Positions 41,678 to 50,419 of a stretch of 64,000 nucleotides of DNA are shown in pieces. The notes beneath the pieces are model-generated. The model searched no databases, was not told the DNA's origin, and saw nothing but the letters and a program-made list of their open reading frames with translations. The DNA is from an uncultured Oscillospiraceae bacterium (GTDB lineage Bacteria; Bacillota; Clostridia; Oscillospirales; Oscillospiraceae), in assembly GCA_947630375.1 (NCBI GenBank), contig CANRHH010000005.1:1-64000 (forward strand), read 5' to 3'. Within the stretch, counting starts at the first letter, position 1; each line of letters starts with the position of its first letter. The translations under genes were made by a program, and so were the position numbers.

Positions 41678-42988
41678 ATGGCTGAAATGACTACAACACA
41701 GGCGGTCCGTGCTTCCCATTTTCCCGAGCACGGTCCCATCAACGAAGAGGGCAGAGAGATCCTGCTCTCCATCAAGAACATAGACATCACCTTTGGCAAG
41801 GGCGACAACGCCGTCAAGGCGGTGACCGACGCCTCCTTTGACATCTACAAGGGCGAGACCTTCTCCTTAGTGGGCGAGTCCGGCTCCGGCAAGACCACCA
41901 TCGGCCGGGCCGTCATCCGGGTCAACCCCCTGTCCGCCGGCGAGATCCAGTACAAGGGCGTGCGCATCTCCGGCAAGATCCCCCACTCCCTGGACCGGGA
42001 AGTGATCCGCAACGTGCAGATGGTGTTCCAGGACCCGGCCGCCTCCCTGAACGAGCGCGCCACCGTGGATTACATCGTCTCCGAGGGCCTGTACAACTTC
42101 CATCTGTTTGAAAGCGAAGCCGACCGGGTCCAGAAGGTGGAGAACATGATCAGCGAAGTGGGGCTGCTCCCCGAGCACCTGACCCGCTATCCCCACGAGT
42201 TCTCCGGCGGCCAGCGGCAGCGGATTGGCATCGCCCGGGCCATGGTCATGGAGCCGGAGCTGGTGGTGGCGGACGAGCCCATCTCCGCTCTGGACGTGTC
42301 TATCCGGGCCCAGGTGCTGAACCTGATGAAGAAGTTCCAGCGGGAAAAGAACCTGACCTATCTCTTCATCGCCCACGATCTGTCTGTGGTCCGCTTCATC
42401 TCCGACCGGATCGGTGTTATCTACAAGGGCCGGATCGTGGAGGTGGCCGAGGCGGAGGAGCTCTTCAACTTCCCCCTGCACCCCTATACCCACTCCCTGA
42501 TCTCCGCTATCCCCATCCCCGACCCCCAGCTGGAAAAGAACAAGGTCCTCTATACCTACGATCCCTCCATGCACGACTACAGCGAGGACAAGCCGGAGTT
42601 CGTGAACATCGGCCACGACCACTGGGTCTACGGCAACAAGAAGGAGATCGAGAACTACAAGGCCCTGCGGGAAAAGAATGTGCCGATCCAGGCGGTCACC
42701 ATCGCCGACGGCCCCATCGAGCCGGAGGACACCAAGACCCTGGACGAGGAGCTGACCGCGGACGACGCGGCGTTCCTGAAGGTCCCGGTCCACGACACCG
42801 GCAGCATCTGGTACGCGGTCCTGTCCTTCTTCCTGCCCCTGCTGGGCCTCATCGGCGGCCTGATCTTCCGCCACTATAATCACTTCCGCAACTATAAGGC
42901 CTGCATGAAGGGCACGGTCATCGGCTTTATCACCATCGGCGTGATCCTGGCCATCTTCCTGCTGTTGCTGCTGTTCGTGGTGATATAG
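41678..42988 (+). CDS. oligopeptide ABC ATPase (OppF-like) with C-terminal membrane segments
   Basis: A 436-residue ATPase with Walker [16 protein letters not shown]-loop [13 protein letters not shown], signature [10 protein letters not shown], Walker [15 protein letters not shown] and [10 protein letters not shown]. Usual OppF is about 320 residues. Here the C-terminus has an extension ending in two hydrophobic segments ([20 protein letters not shown] and [20 protein letters not shown]), so the ATPase may be tethered to the membrane. ATG 41678 is preferred; an in-frame start five codons earlier overlaps the oppD-like stop. Confidence 0.9.
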   Translation: MAEMTTTQAVRASHFPEHGPINEEGREILLSIKNIDITFGKGDNAVKAVTDASFDIYKGETFSLVGESGSGKTTIGRAVIRVNPLSAGEIQYKGVRISGKIPHSLDREVIRNVQMVFQDPAASLNERATVDYIVSEGLYNFHLFESEADRVQKVENMISEVGLLPEHLTRYPHEFSGGQRQRIGIARAMVMEPELVVADEPISALDVSIRAQVLNLMKKFQREKNLTYLFIAHDLSVVRFISDRIGVIYKGRIVEVAEAEELFNFPLHPYTHSLISAIPIPDPQLEKNKVLYTYDPSMHDYSEDKPEFVNIGHDHWVYGNKKEIENYKALREKNVPIQAVTIADGPIEPEDTKTLDEELTADDAAFLKVPVHDTGSIWYAVLSFFLPLLGLIGGLIFRHYNHFRNYKACMKGTVIGFITIGVILAIFLLLLLFVVI

Positions 42989-42989
42989 C

Positions 42990-44240
42990 GTGAGACGCAC
43001 GGCCAAAACCCGGGATCTGCCCCACCTCCCCCCGGTGGAGAAGATCGAAGTAGACGATACCAACAGGAAAAGGCGGCTCATTGTAGCCGCCCTTTTCCTG
43101 GCATTGGGCGCCGTCGCCATCGCCTATGGCTTCTTTCTGCTGGTAGCCGGGGAAAAGGGCTGGCGGGAAGTGGACGCCGTCACCAGTGACCTCAGCTGCG
43201 CCGGGGACTTCACGCTGTATTACAACGTCAGCAGCGCCGCGGAAAACCGGAGCCTCTCCGCCCTCTACGGGCAGGCGGCCCAGACGGCCTTCCGGCTTTT
43301 TACCGCCGACACGGTCTATGAGGACTCCTACAACGTGGCCAGCCTCAGCCGGCACCCCAACGAGCCGCTGGAGGTGGACCCCGCGCTGTATAACGCCTTC
43401 TCCCTCCTGCAGCAGTCCGGCCGGCGGGAGCCGTTCCTGGCCCCTGCGGCCCGGCTCTTTGACGACATCACCCTGGTCGGCGGCGACTATCTGGCCGCCC
43501 AGCTGGACCCCTGGGAGAACAGCGGCCAGGCCGCGTACTTCGCGCAGATCGCCGCCTATGCCCGGGATCCCCAGTCTGTGAATCTGGAGCTGCTGGGGAA
43601 TGACCGGGTCTGCCTCCGGGTCTCGGAGGAATACCGCCGCTTTGCGGAGGAGAACGGGATCGAGGTGTTTTTCGATTTCGGCTGGATGAAAAACGCCTTT
43701 ATTACGGATTATCTGGCCCAGACCCTGCTGGAGCAGGGCTATACCGGTGGCGTTCTCGCCAGCTACGACGGTTATTCCCGGAGCCTGTCTCCGGAGGGCG
43801 TGTCCTATTCCCTGGCCATTTTCCACCGGGAGGGGGACAGCGTCCGCCAGGCGGCCGCGCTGGCCTATGAGGGCCCCACCGCTGCTGTCAGCCTGCGGGA
43901 CTATGCCCTCACCGAAGGGGACGCCCTGCGCTTTTACCGGTATGAAAACGGCGCGCGGCGGACGCCCTACCTGAGCCTGGACGACGGCCGCTGCTACGCC
44001 GCCGTGGACACCCTGACCGCCTATTCCCGGCCCCTGAGCTGCGCGGAGCTGCTGCTGGAGCTGATCCCCGTCTATGTCCGGGACAGTCTGGACCCCGCCG
44101 CGCTGCCGGCCCTGCGTCAGACGGGCCTGGAGGCCCTCTGGTGTGAGGGGGATACGCTCTGGTACACGGACCCGGCCCTGGCCCAGGGAGGGCTCACATT
44201 GGACGAGGCGGGCCCCTACACGGCCCGGCAGGCGTCCTGA
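42990..44240 (+). CDS. single-pass membrane protein of the Opp operon, unknown function
   Basis: A 416-residue protein: a short cytoplasmic N-terminus, one membrane helix (about 32-55, IVAALFLALGAVAIAYGFFLLVA), then a large outer domain without motifs I recognise. It starts at GTG 42990, one base after the stop of the OppF-like gene, so translation is coupled and a role with the transporter is likely. The Cys pattern is sparse. It might be an accessory assembly or substrate-handling factor; this is inference from position only. Confidence 0.65.
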   Translation: MRRTAKTRDLPHLPPVEKIEVDDTNRKRRLIVAALFLALGAVAIAYGFFLLVAGEKGWREVDAVTSDLSCAGDFTLYYNVSSAAENRSLSALYGQAAQTAFRLFTADTVYEDSYNVASLSRHPNEPLEVDPALYNAFSLLQQSGRREPFLAPAARLFDDITLVGGDYLAAQLDPWENSGQAAYFAQIAAYARDPQSVNLELLGNDRVCLRVSEEYRRFAEENGIEVFFDFGWMKNAFITDYLAQTLLEQGYTGGVLASYDGYSRSLSPEGVSYSLAIFHREGDSVRQAAALAYEGPTAAVSLRDYALTEGDALRFYRYENGARRTPYLSLDDGRCYAAVDTLTAYSRPLSCAELLLELIPVYVRDSLDPAALPALRQTGLEALWCEGDTLWYTDPALAQGGLTLDEAGPYTARQAS

Positions 44241-44254
44241 AAAAGGAGAAAGAT

Positions 44255-44536
44255 ATGAAAGATCTGACCCTGTTTTATCTGGAAGGCTGCCCCTATTGCC
44301 GCAACGCCCGCCGGGCGCTGGAGGAATTAGAGGCAGAAAACCCCGCCTATGCCGCGGTGCCCATCGACTGGGTGGAGGAGAGCCAGCAGCCCGGTCTGGC
44401 CGGGCGCTATGACTATTATTACGTGCCCACGGTGTACGCCGGGGCGCGGAAGCTCTACGAGGCCCGCCCCGGCGAGAGCTTTGCCCAGTGCAAAGCCTCC
44501 CTCCGCTCCGCCTTAGACTTTGCTTTAGCTGATTGA
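44255..44536 (+). CDS. glutaredoxin/thioredoxin-like protein
   Basis: A 93-residue thioredoxin-fold protein with a CPYC active site (LFYLEGCPYCRNARRALEEL), a WVEESQQPGLAGRYDYYYVPT loop with the cis-Pro, and a C-terminal helix. This fits glutaredoxin-like thiol-disulfide oxidoreductases. AAGGAG precedes ATG 44255, 14 nt after the unknown membrane protein. It is the last gene of the Opp operon, before a very long bidirectional terminator. Confidence 0.88.
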   Translation: MKDLTLFYLEGCPYCRNARRALEELEAENPAYAAVPIDWVEESQQPGLAGRYDYYYVPTVYAGARKLYEARPGESFAQCKASLRSALDFALAD

Positions 44537-44589
44537 AAAACACGCAAAAAATCCGCTGCCGTGTGGCAGCGGATTTTTTGCGTGTTTTT
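44536..44589. terminator. long bidirectional terminator between Opp and hydrogenase operons
   Basis: A perfect 25-bp stem (44536-44560 with 44565-44589, loop GTGT) with A/T runs inside and at the ends separates two convergent operons. Confidence 0.93.
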
Positions 44590-45246
44590 TCAGATGAGGA
44601 TGCACTTTTTGGGGCAGGCCTCGGCGCAGGTGCCGCAGCCGACGCACTTGTCCTCGTCCAGGGTCCAGGTCTTGGCTGCCCGGTCCACCTCCAGGGCCCC
44701 GGCGGGGCACTTCCTGGCGCAGAGGGTGCAGTAGACGCACTTGGACGGGTCGTTGACGGGCTTGCCGTCGTCCCGGGGCTTTACCGGCGCGGCGGGGGCC
44801 GCCGGAGCCGGGGCTCCGCCTGCCGCAGGCGCCGCCGCGGGGGCGGCAGCCGGCTTAGGCGGCGCGGGCTTCTTCACCGGCGGCTTCTTGATGAAGGTGC
44901 CGGAAACCAGCAGGTCTTCCTCTTTGGTGGCGACCATGTGGTAATCCCCGGTGAACTCGATGGCGTGGCGGCTGCAAAAGTCCGCGCAGGTGGCGCAGAA
45001 GGTGCAGGAGCCCAGGTTGAAGGTCATGGTGATCTTGTCCCCCTCCTCCACCTTTTCCACCTTGCGGGTGATGGCGTTGCCGGAGCAGACCCGTTCACAC
45101 ATGCCGCAGTTGATGCACAGCTCCGGGTGGTACACGATCCGGCCCCGGTAATGGGGGGCCGCCTCGCTGGGGACGGCAGGGTACATGGCGCAGCTGGACT
45201 TGCTGAACAGCTGCTTGACCGCCTCTTTGACAAACGGAAGATCCAT
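44590..45246 (-). CDS. membrane-bound hydrogenase iron-sulfur subunit with four [4Fe-4S] motifs
   Basis: A 218-residue MbhN/EchF-like electron-transfer subunit. The N-terminal domain has CINCGMCERVC and CTFCATCADFC, the standard two clusters. A Pro/Ala-rich linker (about 125-165) then joins a second ferredoxin domain with CVYCTLCARKC and CVGCGTCAEAC. MbhN and EchF normally carry only two clusters, so this is a fusion with an extra 2[4Fe-4S] ferredoxin. That domain could receive electrons from soluble ferredoxin and pass them to the N-terminal clusters. The ATG overlaps the preceding stop by 1 nt. It is the last gene of the hyp-mbh operon. Confidence 0.88.
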   Translation of the reverse strand: MDLPFVKEAVKQLFSKSSCAMYPAVPSEAAPHYRGRIVYHPELCINCGMCERVCSGNAITRKVEKVEEGDKITMTFNLGSCTFCATCADFCSRHAIEFTGDYHMVATKEEDLLVSGTFIKKPPVKKPAPPKPAAAPAAAPAAGGAPAPAAPAAPVKPRDDGKPVNDPSKCVYCTLCARKCPAGALEVDRAAKTWTLDEDKCVGCGTCAEACPKKCILI

Positions 45247-45686
45247 TACTTCGCCTCCCTCTTTTCCTTGAGAATTTTGGTGGCCAGCGCCAGCCCGTCG
45301 ATGACGGCCTGGGGCTTGGGGGCGCAGCCGGCCACGTCCACATCCACATGGACGTACTTGCTCAGGGGGCCCACCACAGAGTAGCTGCCCCGGAACACGT
45401 TGCCGGACTGGGGGCAGGAGCCCATAGTGACGATGCAGCGGGGCTCGGGCACCTGGGAGATGGCCCGCAGCACCCGGGGCAGGGACTGGGCCGTCACCGG
45501 CCCGGTGACCACCACGATGTCCGCGTGGCGGGGGCTGCCCGCCAGCTTGAAGCCCAGCCGCTCCGCGTCATAGCGGGGGGTCAGCACGGAGACCAGCTCG
45601 ATATCGCAGCCGTTGCAGGAACCGGCGTTGATGTGGAAGAGCCAGGGGGATTTGGCGGTGCTTTCCGCGATCAGTTTTTTAAACAT
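45246..45686 (-). CDS. [NiFe] hydrogenase small subunit (MbhJ/EchC/NuoB-like)
   Basis: A 146-residue small subunit that holds the proximal [4Fe-4S] cluster next to the NiFe site. The cluster ligands are visible in NAGSCNGCDIELVS, MGSCPQSGNVF and VAGCAPKPQAV. Length and motifs fit group 4 energy-converting hydrogenases and the NuoB family. In this operon it lies between the membrane anchor (NuoH-like) and the ferredoxin subunit, away from the large-subunit gene. Confidence 0.93.
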   Translation of the reverse strand: MFKKLIAESTAKSPWLFHINAGSCNGCDIELVSVLTPRYDAERLGFKLAGSPRHADIVVVTGPVTAQSLPRVLRAISQVPEPRCIVTMGSCPQSGNVFRGSYSVVGPLSKYVHVDVDVAGCAPKPQAVIDGLALATKILKEKREAK

Positions 45687-45698
45687 ATGCGCCCCTCC

Positions 45699-46724
45699 TT
45701 ACAGACCGTACCAGGCCAGCACCAGGCTGATCAAAGCCAGGCCGGACACCACGGTCCAGTAGAACTTGAAAATCTGCTCGATCTTGAGCCGGGCGGTGAC
45801 CGCGTGGACAAAGGAGATGCTGACCACGGTGAGCACGATGCACAGCAGCACGGTGACGATCGCGCCCAGCAGCACGGTCAAACCGTTGGCGGCCGGGCCG
45901 GTGAGGCCCATCAGGGCCACCAGCTGGGCAATGCCGCTGCCGATGCCGCCCAGGAACAGGGCCACGAAGAGGCTGGTGAGCGTCAGCATCTTGATGGCGT
46001 GGCTCAGCTTGAAAATGCCCAGCGGCGCGCCGCTGTACTCGGCCAGCATACCCTCGCAGATCTCGGTCTCGGCCTCGGCGGCGTCAAAGGGATGGTTGCC
46101 GGTCTCGCCGGGTATGACCATCAGCATGGCGATGGCGGCCGGGATCATGCTGAGGCGCAGGATCAGGCTGCCGTTGGCCGCCTGGTAGGCGGCGATGGAG
46201 GCGAAGGAGAAGCTCAGCCCCTCGCCGGTGGCGCTGCCCACCGTCTTTGCCACAGCCAGCAGCACCAGCACCAGAGGCAGCTCGCAGGAGATGATGGTGA
46301 CCATCTCACGGGACAGGCCCACCCCCGCGTAGGGGGAGCCGGAAGCCGCGCCGCCTAAGATCTGGGCCAGGGCCGGGATCAGCAGCAGATAGAGGATGAC
46401 GATGATGTCGGCCATGCCGGAAAAGGCGGTGAACTGGAAGATGGGGATAAACAGCTGGAGCACCACCAGCGCGGCCAGCCCCACCAGGGGCGCCATCAGG
46501 AACACGGTCTTGGAGGCCGCCGCGGGAACGATGGTCTCCTTCCCGCAGAGCTTGAAGAAGTCATAGAAGGGCTGGAGCACCGGAGGCCCCACCCGCTTTT
46601 GCATCTTGGCCACCAGCTTGCGGTCAATGCCGCTGAGCAGCAGGCCCACTAAGAAGCAGAACAGGAAGCCGGGGAAAATCAGGATGTAGCCCAGATACTG
46701 AAGCGCGCTTATTACAATACTCAT
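45699..46724 (-). CDS. hydrogenase membrane anchor subunit (MbhM/EchB/NuoH-like)
   Basis: A 341-residue protein with about eight membrane helices. NuoH-family signatures are RVGPPVLQPFYDFFKL near the N-terminus and AEAETEICEGMLAEYSG, the charged loop that contacts the peripheral arm. It connects the hydrogenase module to the ion-pumping membrane arm. Gaps are 12 nt on either side in the operon. Confidence 0.93.
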   Translation of the reverse strand: MSIVISALQYLGYILIFPGFLFCFLVGLLLSGIDRKLVAKMQKRVGPPVLQPFYDFFKLCGKETIVPAAASKTVFLMAPLVGLAALVVLQLFIPIFQFTAFSGMADIIVILYLLLIPALAQILGGAASGSPYAGVGLSREMVTIISCELPLVLVLLAVAKTVGSATGEGLSFSFASIAAYQAANGSLILRLSMIPAAIAMLMVIPGETGNHPFDAAEAETEICEGMLAEYSGAPLGIFKLSHAIKMLTLTSLFVALFLGGIGSGIAQLVALMGLTGPAANGLTVLLGAIVTVLLCIVLTVVSISFVHAVTARLKIEQIFKFYWTVVSGLALISLVLAWYGL

Positions 46725-46736
46725 CTTCCCACCTCC

Positions 46737-48659
46737 TTAAAAGACGATCAGCATGTACAGCGTGACCAGAGCCAGCGCCACGACCGCCCAAAGGGAGTAA
46801 TCGTTGACAATGCCGCTGTGCAGCTTATGCATGAAGCTGAAGTAGCCCCGCCAGTTGTGCTTGAAGCCCCAGAACAGGTCCTCGCCGCCCACCTGGGAGT
46901 ACACGCTCTCTTCGCCGCCGAAAAACAGGTCGTACTTGCTGTCCATGGGGGCGGAGACGCTCTCGCTGACCCGGTCATACTGGCCGCCGATGGCCACGAT
47001 GGTGATGGCCAGCAGGGTAATGACCAGGATCAGCAGCCAGCTCACCGGCTGCCATACGCCGACTTCCACATAGGTGACAGCCGGGGCCATGGCGGGCACG
47101 GACATGACGCTCTCGGCATAGCCGCTGCCCATCATGGCGTTGATGTATCCGGACGCGTTGAACACCGCGTCGGCGGCGGGCTGGGTCAGATACCGGGTGA
47201 CCAGATCCGGGAACAGGCCCGTGACCACGCAGAGCACCGCGAAGAGGCACATGGCCAGACGCATGCCCCAGGGCACCTCGGTGACGTTCTCATATTCCTT
47301 GGGCAGCCGCCCGAAGAACACGGACTGGCTCACCTTCACGAAGGAGGCCAGGGTCAGCACGCTGGTGACCAGGGCGATGATGGTGGCAAACAGGAAGCCG
47401 ATGTTGCCGGACTCCACGGCCTTCAGGTAGATGGACTGATACACCATCCACTTGGAGGCGAAGCCGTTGAAGGGCGGGATGCCGCTGATGGAGAAGGCGC
47501 CCACCAGGAAGAATGCCGTGGTCCAGGGCATTTTCTTGGACAGGCCGCCCAGCTTGTCCAGGTCGGTGGTGCCGGTCTGATGCAGCACGGCGCCGGCGGC
47601 CAGGAACAGCAGGCCCTTGAACAGGGTGTGGTTCATGGCGTGGTACAGGCCCGAGGAGACGCCCATGGCGGTGCACAGGCCCACCGCGGTGAGCACATAG
47701 CCGATCTGGGAGATGCTGTGGAAGGCCAGCAGACGCTTGAAGTCGTGCTGGGCCAGGGCCATGGTCACGCAGATGAACATGCTCATGGAGCCCATGAACA
47801 CCAGCAGGAACTGCATGGTCCCCAGCTCCATGGTCTGGAACAGGAAGTAGCTCAAACGGATGATGGCGTAAAGGCCGGACTTGGTCAGCACGCCGGAAAT
47901 GAGCACGGAGATGGACGCGGGGGCCGCGCCGTGGGCGTCCGCCGCCAGGGGGTGGAAGGGCACGATGAACGCCTTGGTGGAGAAGCCTATGTACAGCAGG
48001 GCGAAGGCCACCACGGTGGCGGTGTTCATGTTGCCCGGGAGCAGGGCGGACAGCTGGGCAAAGTTCAGGGTATGGGCCTGGGCATAGAGCATCACCGTGC
48101 CGGTGAGGATGCAGGTGGAGCCGATGCAGCCCACCACCAGGTACTTGAAGGCGGCCTCCAAGGCGCCTTTGGCGGTGTTGCGGAAGGCGGTCAGCGCCAC
48201 GGCGGCAAAGGTCAGGATCTCCACCATGATGAACATGTTGAACAGGTCCCCGGACAGGACCAGGCCCATCACGCCGCCGGCCAGCATGAGAAACAGGGTG
48301 TAATACTGGCCCACGTTGTCGTCATGGCTCATGTACTGGATAGAGTACACACAGGAGACGAACACCGCCGTGGCCACCAGCAGGCCGAAGAACAGGCTCA
48401 GGGCGTCTACCTCCATGGCGATGCCGATGGCGTAACCGCCGGCCGTGGCCCGGGCGCCCATCCAGTAGGCGATGATCTCCCCCTCGAGCATGACGGGCTT
48501 GACCAGCGCGATCAGCAGGCCCAGGGAAACGGTCACCGACAGCAGGGCGATCAGATGCCGCAGGGTCTTGACGTTGCCGAAAATGACGATCAGAAACGCG
48601 CCCAAGAACAACACCATGACCGCCAGGATGGGGAAATGCTGATACAATGCAGTGCTCAT
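46737..48659 (-). CDS. antiporter-like subunit (MbhH/MrpD) with C-terminal extension
   Basis: A 640-residue NuoL/M/N-family ion-translocating subunit: MSHDDNVGQYYTLFLMLAGG, SGDLFNMFIMVEILTFAAVA (TM5 Glu) and FHPLAADAHGAAPASISVLI with the TM7 region. Helix-rich MrpD is about 500 residues. Here about 130 further residues follow, ending with an amphipathic stretch (FWGFKHNWRGYFSFMHKLHS) and a last membrane helix. This resembles a fused MbhI- or NuoL-type lateral segment. The start overlaps the MrpC-like stop by 4 nt. Confidence 0.93.
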   Translation of the reverse strand: MSTALYQHFPILAVMVLFLGAFLIVIFGNVKTLRHLIALLSVTVSLGLLIALVKPVMLEGEIIAYWMGARATAGGYAIGIAMEVDALSLFFGLLVATAVFVSCVYSIQYMSHDDNVGQYYTLFLMLAGGVMGLVLSGDLFNMFIMVEILTFAAVALTAFRNTAKGALEAAFKYLVVGCIGSTCILTGTVMLYAQAHTLNFAQLSALLPGNMNTATVVAFALLYIGFSTKAFIVPFHPLAADAHGAAPASISVLISGVLTKSGLYAIIRLSYFLFQTMELGTMQFLLVFMGSMSMFICVTMALAQHDFKRLLAFHSISQIGYVLTAVGLCTAMGVSSGLYHAMNHTLFKGLLFLAAGAVLHQTGTTDLDKLGGLSKKMPWTTAFFLVGAFSISGIPPFNGFASKWMVYQSIYLKAVESGNIGFLFATIIALVTSVLTLASFVKVSQSVFFGRLPKEYENVTEVPWGMRLAMCLFAVLCVVTGLFPDLVTRYLTQPAADAVFNASGYINAMMGSGYAESVMSVPAMAPAVTYVEVGVWQPVSWLLILVITLLAITIVAIGGQYDRVSESVSAPMDSKYDLFFGGEESVYSQVGGEDLFWGFKHNWRGYFSFMHKLHSGIVNDYSLWAVVALALVTLYMLIVF

Positions 48660-49006
48660 CCTCTCAGCCTCCTTACCTCTCTGGTATCGATGGTGCCATA
48701 TTGCTCATGGATCTTCATCACCAGGGCCAGGGACATGGCGGTCACGCAGGCGCCGATGACGATGCTGGTGAGGGTCAGGGCCTGGGGGATGGGGTCCACG
48801 AAGAACGCGGAGGGGTCTATCTCCCCGGGGGTGAAGATCGGCGCGGTGCCGCCGGGGTTAAAGCCGATGCTGATGATCAGCAGGTTCACGCCGTAGTCCG
48901 CGATGGACAGGCCGATGACGGTCTTCACCAGGTTATACTTGGTGACAATGGTGTAAAAGCCCAAAACGATGAGGAAAAACGAGGCCACATAGTTAAACAG
49001 GATCAT
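48656..49006 (-). CDS. MrpC/NuoK-like subunit (MbhG)
   Basis: A 116-residue three-helix protein of the MnhC/NuoK family (FLIVLGFYTIVTKYNLVKTV, YGVNLLIISIGF, DPIPQALTLTSIVIGACVTA). DPIPQALTLTAIVI-type sequence is diagnostic of MrpC. It forms part of the Na+/H+ antiporter-like module of the hydrogenase complex. Confidence 0.94.
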   Translation of the reverse strand: MILFNYVASFFLIVLGFYTIVTKYNLVKTVIGLSIADYGVNLLIISIGFNPGGTAPIFTPGEIDPSAFFVDPIPQALTLTSIVIGACVTAMSLALVMKIHEQYGTIDTREVRRLRG

Positions 49007-49017
49007 AGCTTTTCACC

Positions 49018-49479
49018 TCACTCCTTCCCGTCCGCGTCAGGAGCGAACATCACGCCCAGCATGGACAGCGCCAGGACCGCCACGCCCGTCAGGACGTTCA
49101 GGCCCACCGCCTCATCCATCCAGGAGATGGTACCGGAGCTGATCAGGTCCCCGATCGCGCCGTTGTTGAAGGCCACGTTCTGGCAGAACTGGGCCCCCGC
49201 CACTACGCCCAGCATGGCGATGGCGATGTACAGCGTCACGGCGACGCCCTCAGTCTTACGCAGGAAGCCCAGGCTCAGGGTCTGGACGGTGGTCTGGTAG
49301 CCGTGGCCGAAGTAGATCAGCAGCACCGCCGCCACCATCAGCACGCCGCCCTGGAAGCCGCCGCCGGGGGACAGATGCCCGTGGAGGATCACATAGAACA
49401 CATACACCAGCGCCAGCGGCAAAATTGCGTCGCAGCCGCAGGGCAGGATGACGTTCTTGATCCGGATGTCATTTTTCAT
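49018..49479 (-). CDS. MrpB-like subunit (MbhF)
   Basis: A 153-residue protein with about four helices. The MnhB signature YVILHGHLSPGGGFQGGVLM is present, followed by helices with AVTLYIAIAMLGVVAG and GVAVLALSMLGVMFA. Its start overlaps the MbhE-like stop by 11 nt. It is part of the antiporter-like arm. Confidence 0.94.
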   Translation of the reverse strand: MKNDIRIKNVILPCGCDAILPLALVYVFYVILHGHLSPGGGFQGGVLMVAAVLLIYFGHGYQTTVQTLSLGFLRKTEGVAVTLYIAIAMLGVVAGAQFCQNVAFNNGAIGDLISSGTISWMDEAVGLNVLTGVAVLALSMLGVMFAPDADGKE

Positions 49480-49831
49480 CCTTCTGTTCCTCCTTCTTTT
49501 CTTTCTTGTTGAACAGGATGACCAGAGAGCCGGCCACCGCGGTGATCAGAATAAAGGCCTCGCCCATGGTGTCGTAACCACGGAAGTCAAACACGATGGA
49601 GGTCACGTCGTTCACCGCGTGGGTCCTGTCCAGGTTCTGCTGGACGATCGCGGCGGCCGCGCCGTCGGCCTGGCCGTCGTCGTAAGAGGCCGGGTCCTGC
49701 TGCAGCTGGTACACCGGCACCTGGGCCTGGGTCCCGTCATAGGTCCGGGGCATGGCGGCCATGGTGATCATGGCGTAGGTCCCCGTCAGCAGGACGGCCA
49801 GCAGGGAGAACCAGATCAAAAACTTTTTCAT
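49469..49831 (-). CDS. MbhE-like subunit (MrpA C-terminal domain)
   Basis: A 120-residue protein with two membrane helices. The conserved NDVTSIVFDFRGYDTMGEAF before the second helix matches the extreme C-terminal domain of MrpA, a separate subunit (MbhE) in membrane-bound hydrogenases. The tail is rich in Lys/Glu. It overlaps its neighbours on both sides, as is typical of tight Mrp operons. Confidence 0.9.
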   Translation of the reverse strand: MKKFLIWFSLLAVLLTGTYAMITMAAMPRTYDGTQAQVPVYQLQQDPASYDDGQADGAAAAIVQQNLDRTHAVNDVTSIVFDFRGYDTMGEAFILITAVAGSLVILFNKKEKKEEQKDEK

Positions 49832-50082
49832 TTGCCGTCCCCTCCCTTGATCTTTTTCAGGGTGGCAATGAAGATCAGCGGGCTCAAAGCCGCGCCTACC
49901 GCCGCCTCGGAGATGGCCACGTCCGGCGCGTGGAGGATCAGAAACTCCGCCGCGGCGAACAGGCCCGTCACACTCAGGGCAATGACGGAGGACAGGAGCT
50001 TTTCAAAGTGCACCGCCAGAATGGCGGAGACAACCATGCCCACGACCACCAGGACATTCAGGATCACAACCAGTTCACTCAT
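49828..50082 (-). CDS. MbhD-like subunit (MrpA-derived)
   Basis: An 84-residue protein with three hydrophobic helices and the sequence LILHAPDVAISEAAVGAAL, the MbhD/MrpA C-terminal motif. MbhD and MbhE together replace the C-terminal half of MrpA. The stop overlaps the MbhE-like start by 4 nt. Confidence 0.92.
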   Translation of the reverse strand: MSELVVILNVLVVVGMVVSAILAVHFEKLLSSVIALSVTGLFAAAEFLILHAPDVAISEAAVGAALSPLIFIATLKKIKGGDGK

Positions 50083-50419
50083 CGAAATCCCTCCCGTAAT
50101 CGTCCGTCTCCATCGGTTTCTCCGGGCGGATCCCCGCCTGGTAGGCCCCCTTGGCGATGGCGTGGGAGCCGATGGGATTGGTAAAGAGCACCAGCGCCCC
50201 GATCAGAGCCACCTTCACGGCGGTGGCGGGGCTGTGCATCACAAAGATCGCGTACAGCAGGCCGCCCAGGCATACGCCCAGGATCCCCAGGGTGCTGATG
50301 CAGGTGCTGGCCTGCATCCGGCAGAAGGTGTCCGGCATTTTGAGGACGCCTTTGGTCCCCGCCAGGGCAAAGATCAGGCCCACGGCAATGAGCAGATCAA
50401 TGACGATCCTTAGCAACAT
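50075..50419 (-). CDS. MrpG-like subunit (MbhC)
   Basis: A 114-residue protein with three helices of the MnhG/MrpG family (GTKGVLKMPDTFCRMQASTC, GLLYAIFVMHSPATAVKVAL, LFTNPIGSHAIAKGAYQAG). Internal ATG 50419 is chosen because it begins the family N-terminus (LLRIVIDLLI); it overlaps the MrpF-like gene by 23 nt. Confidence 0.93.
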   Translation of the reverse strand: MLLRIVIDLLIAVGLIFALAGTKGVLKMPDTFCRMQASTCISTLGILGVCLGGLLYAIFVMHSPATAVKVALIGALVLFTNPIGSHAIAKGAYQAGIRPEKPMETDDYGRDFDE

